From NCBI GenBank assembly GCA_046160865.1, contig JBJXHG010000010.1, forward strand, positions 1 through 29,507: a stretch of DNA of 29,507 nt, in the 5' to 3' direction. The position numbers and the translations under genes were made by a program. The notes beneath the pieces were generated by a model, which was not told the DNA's origin, did not search any database, and saw only the letters and a list, made by a program, of their open reading frames with translations. Shown here piece by piece: positions 26,938 through 29,507 of this stretch. The stretch is from JBJXHG01 sp046160865. Lineage in GTDB: Bacteria; Planctomycetota; UBA1135; GCA-002686595. Positions within the stretch are counted from its first letter, which is position 1; each line of letters starts with the position of its first letter.

Positions 26938-28326
26938 ATGCGCGCAGTTGTCTTGTTGCTGGTAGGTAGCTGTCTCTGCTGGTGGGTGTGGAAGAGTTCG
27001 GGGATCTCTTTCGCGAGCGCCGAGTCACCGAACGGCTACCTGTTGCCGGCGGACACGACCGCCGGTTCGGGCTCGGAGCCCGGCACGCTGATCGGACGAC
27101 TTCCGGCAGACGAGGCGGCCCCGCAGGCCGCCGGCACTGTTCTGGAGGCGGTCCCGATGCAGCAGGCGCCGGTCGCACCCGAGGCGGAGGCCAGCCGCAT
27201 CGAGACCGACACGCATCGGGTGGACGACGCCGAGCCAGCCCCGGCGGGCGGCGCAGCGCAAGCCGACGCGCCGTCGGATCGACCCGCGGAGGTCGACCTC
27301 GCGAGCGCGCTACTGCACAGGCCACAAAGCGTGGTCGAGGGCCCCCAGCATCCCGGAGTCGACCCCGCGCGTCTCGCGCTCGCCAAGTGCTGCGCGCAAG
27401 CGCTGCTCGGAAACCACGCCGCGGCTCGCGCACTCGGCGAGGAGCTGCTTGCCGGGAGCCGTCTGCAGAGCGCTGAGCGCGCCGTCGTCGAGCGCTGTAT
27501 GAGAGGGACCGGCGCACGCACCTCGGCTGCGACCTTGTCGCGCGAGACCCCGCTCGTTCTGGCTGCGTCCATGGCGTGGCTCGCGAGCGAGGGCCGCGAG
27601 GCGCTCGACGCCGGCCACGCGCGCGACGCAGCGCGCGTGTTCTCGCAGCTCTTGCTCGAGGAGATCCAGGCGCCATGGAAGGCCGATCGCGACACGATGG
27701 CGAGTTGGACGGACGATCTTCGAAGCGCGCAGGCGAAGTACCAGTGGAACCGCGGCGGCGAGTGGCCGGCCTTCGAAATCAAGGTGGAGAAGGGCGACAG
27801 CCTGATTTCGATCCGAAAGCGCGCGCTCGCGGAGAGGCCAGAGCTCCTGATCTGCACGGGGCAGATCGAACGCATGAACGAGCTGCGCGGGGCGGTGCTC
27901 CAGCCCGGGCAAGTCCTGCGGATTCCGACGGAGAGGGCGTCGATGATCGTGGATCTGGACGCGCACTGGACCTTCTACATGCTCGGCGATCTCGTCGCCG
28001 CGGCGTGGGAAGTGGGAGTGGGCAAGCCCGGGAGCGAGACGCGCGCCGGCGAGTACCGCGTGGGGGAGAAGCGCGAAGAACCGATGTGGTTCCCCGCGGG
28101 GCGTGCACCGGTTCCCTACGGTGATCCCGAAAACCCGCTGGGGACGCGCTGGATCGCACTGACGCATCTGGATGGCGCGACCACTGGGCTAGGGTTCCAC
28201 GGCACGAACGACCCGAGCAGCGTCGGCAAGGACTTGAGTCAGGGGTGCGTCCGCATGCGAAACGAGGACGTCGAGCTGCTCTTCGAAGTCCTGCCGAAGG
28301 GCGCAGCGGTCTCCATCCGCCCGTAG
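26938..28326 (+). CDS. LysM and YkuD-domain L,D-transpeptidase
   Basis: A 462-residue exported or membrane-anchored enzyme. The N-terminal hydrophobic segment (MRAVVLLLVGSCLCWWVW) is followed by a low-complexity Ala/Pro/Glu linker (about 25-125), then a helical region. A LysM peptidoglycan-binding module follows (KVEKGDSLISIRKRALAERP through QPGQVLRIP, about 280-325). The C-terminal YkuD catalytic domain has LGFHGTNDPSSVGKDLSQGC and VRMRNEDVELLF, with His421 and nucleophile Cys437. Family members form 3-3 peptidoglycan cross-links or attach proteins to the wall. ATG 26938 is chosen because it begins the hydrophobic segment and has GGCGGA upstream. This indicates a real peptidoglycan wall in this organism. 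Confidence 0.9.
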   Translation: MRAVVLLLVGSCLCWWVWKSSGISFASAESPNGYLLPADTTAGSGSEPGTLIGRLPADEAAPQAAGTVLEAVPMQQAPVAPEAEASRIETDTHRVDDAEPAPAGGAAQADAPSDRPAEVDLASALLHRPQSVVEGPQHPGVDPARLALAKCCAQALLGNHAAARALGEELLAGSRLQSAERAVVERCMRGTGARTSAATLSRETPLVLAASMAWLASEGREALDAGHARDAARVFSQLLLEEIQAPWKADRDTMASWTDDLRSAQAKYQWNRGGEWPAFEIKVEKGDSLISIRKRALAERPELLICTGQIERMNELRGAVLQPGQVLRIPTERASMIVDLDAHWTFYMLGDLVAAAWEVGVGKPGSETRAGEYRVGEKREEPMWFPAGRAPVPYGDPENPLGTRWIALTHLDGATTGLGFHGTNDPSSVGKDLSQGCVRMRNEDVELLFEVLPKGAAVSIRP

Positions 28327-28351
28327 TCGGCCGGAGTCGAAAGCGCCGCGG

Positions 28352-28403
28352 CTCGCGCACGCCGGGTTGGTCCGTGGGTCCGCACGCCAACGACGTGCGC
28401 GAG
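28352..28403. terminator. Nested hairpin after the L,D-transpeptidase gene
   Basis: CTCGCGCAC (28352-28360) pairs with GTGCGCGAG (28395-28403), with GTTGG / CCAAC nested inside. A second small stem TCCGAC - CCAC - GTCGGA follows at 28412-28427. There is no T-tract. It probably marks the 3-prime end of the transcript. 28428-28499 shows nothing else. Confidence 0.5.
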
Positions 28404-28499
28404 GGCCGGATTCCGACCCACGTCGGATGAGAGGGCCGTGCGCGCACGTGCGTCGTCGCAGCCCGGGCCTTGGGCGCGCAGAACGGGCCTCGATGCGGG

Positions 28500-28688
28500 C
28501 TAGGAGCCTGTCCAAATATTGACTGACCAGCCCGTCGGCGGTTGCGAGAGCGCGTTCGGGGCAAGGCGTTGCATCGGAAGCGACCGTAGCTGAGCTGTTA
28601 GGTCTGCGAGGATCGATTCCGATCCAACGACGCCGCTCCGACCGAGATGGCGCGACCGCAGCAGGACGTGGTGAGAAGTGCGGGCTAG
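28500..28688. repeat. Family B interspersed long-palindrome repeat, copy 2 (inverted relative to copy 1)
   Basis: Bounded by CTAG at 28500-28503 and at 28685-28688. The reverse complement from 28688 reads CTAGCCCGCACTTCTCACCA and tracks copy 1 (9099-9280) through most of its length. The left end differs from copy 1: CTAGGAGCCTGTCCAAATAT, which looks like a DDE-type transposon terminus. No coding capacity. MITE-like origin is inferred. Confidence 0.85.
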
Positions 28689-28851
28689 ACGTGGCTGCCA
28701 AACGCATCTCGAGGACGTGCGGCGGGACGCCGAGGCCGCGCCGGTGCCCGTCGTCGGTGATCCGGGACTCACTGTGAATGTCACAAACCACTTCCAACAA
28801 GCATGTTAAGGCAAACAGCGGGCGGAACGCCGCAATTCTTGCCGGGTGGCG

Positions 28852-28879
28852 TTGACGGGGGGGGAGAAGACACTATGAT
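28852..28879 (+). promoter_or_regulatory. rRNA operon promoter
   Basis: TTGACG (28852-28857), a 16-base spacer, TATGAT (28874-28879) make the best promoter match in the window, about 187 bases before the mature 16S. An inverted repeat GGGGGAG (28860-28866) / CTCCCCC (28884-28890) straddles the -10 box. The region just upstream (about 28775-28820) is relatively A-rich (CACAAACCACTTCCAACAAG) and could act as an UP-like element. Confidence 0.7.
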
Positions 28880-28966
28880 CCCGCTCCCCCAAGTCGAGCG
28901 GCGCACGCCGACGCGGGTGAAAAACAGCACAGCGGTGATCGCAGGGCACTCCCAGCGGTTGCCGAC

Positions 28967-28980
28967 GATCTTTGAAAACA
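28967..28980 (+). promoter_or_regulatory. boxA-like antitermination element in the rRNA leader
   Basis: GATCTTTGAAAACA resembles the TTCTTTGAAAACT boxA-type element found ahead of 16S genes in many bacteria, which recruits Nus factors. It lies about 86 bases before the 16S 5-prime end. A GCACCC - GCAG - GGGTGC hairpin follows at 29014-29029. Confidence 0.6.
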
Positions 28981-29065
28981 AGGGTGGCCCTTAGAACCGT
29001 GCGAGCTTGGCCGGCACCCGCAGGGGTGCGGCTGACTCCAATAGATAACAGCCAACAAACATTCA

Positions 29066-29507
<442 letters not shown>

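Noticed and set aside
26531..26965. Small plus-strand frames across the ileS to L,D-transpeptidase gap
   Set aside because: They run through the folded RNA and show low-complexity Arg/Ala content with no ribosome site.
28189..28800. Minus-strand frames across the end of the L,D-transpeptidase gene and family B repeat
   Set aside because: They overlap the YkuD catalytic codons and run into a repeat; Arg-rich and without motifs.

Overview
This is a GC-rich window from a Gram-negative-type bacterium, most likely a member of Planctomycetota. The main taxonomic evidence is the partial 16S rRNA gene at the right end (from about 29066). It has planctomycete-like wording in the first 430 positions: GATTAGGCATGCAAGTCG, GGAGGCTGCAGTCGAGAATC and GGGCGAAAGCCTGACGGAG. 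The protein content fits: an LpxC-FabZ fusion, a full early lipid A operon, a BamA-type Omp85 protein, and an IleRS of the type 2 lineage. Lineage below phylum cannot be fixed from the sequence alone.

Layout. 1-288: the right arm of an interspersed hairpin repeat, a short open tail of unknown status, and a GC hairpin. 289-2651 (minus): a three-gene cluster with a TPR-like putative lipoprotein, phosphatidylserine decarboxylase and a membrane-anchored coiled-coil protein. 2814-4777 (plus): an acyl-CoA dehydrogenase and a secreted CBM9-like protein. 4781-5719 (minus): an FRG-domain gene, converging on the previous gene. 5880-8256: glmU and prs. 8267-8433: a complete hairpin repeat (family A). 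8467-9102: rplY (bL25). 9099-9611: a hairpin-rich non-coding block. 9612-13051: pth, rpsF, rpsR, rplI, hairpin terminators, dnaB. 13227-15818: bamA. 15994-18483: a soluble PAS-rich hybrid histidine kinase. 18668-22930: lpxD, lpxC-fabZ, lpxA and a Gfo/Idh/MocA oxidoreductase, with start/stop overlaps or short gaps. 22976-26440: ileS. 26441-26937: a non-coding block holding a structured RNA that I read as a 6S RNA candidate, with its own promoter. 26938-28326: a LysM plus YkuD L,D-transpeptidase. 28327-29065: a second copy of hairpin repeat family B, then the rRNA promoter and leader. 29066-end: 16S rRNA, cut by the window edge.

How the genes fit together. Much of the window serves the cell envelope. 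GlmU makes UDP-GlcNAc, which LpxA, LpxC and LpxD convert toward lipid A. The oxidoreductase next to lpxA could make an amino-sugar variant of the LpxA substrate. BamA inserts outer-membrane barrels, Psd makes phosphatidylethanolamine, and the L,D-transpeptidase points to peptidoglycan cross-linking. The other theme is translation and replication: bL25, Pth, bS6, bS18, bL9, IleRS, 16S rRNA, DnaB and PRPP supply.

The least ordinary items are: the two interspersed long-palindrome repeat families with CTAG ends, one of which supplies the stop codon of rplY; the 6S-like RNA; the swapped GIHH signature in IleRS; the lpxA-linked oxidoreductase; and an FRG-domain gene among housekeeping genes.
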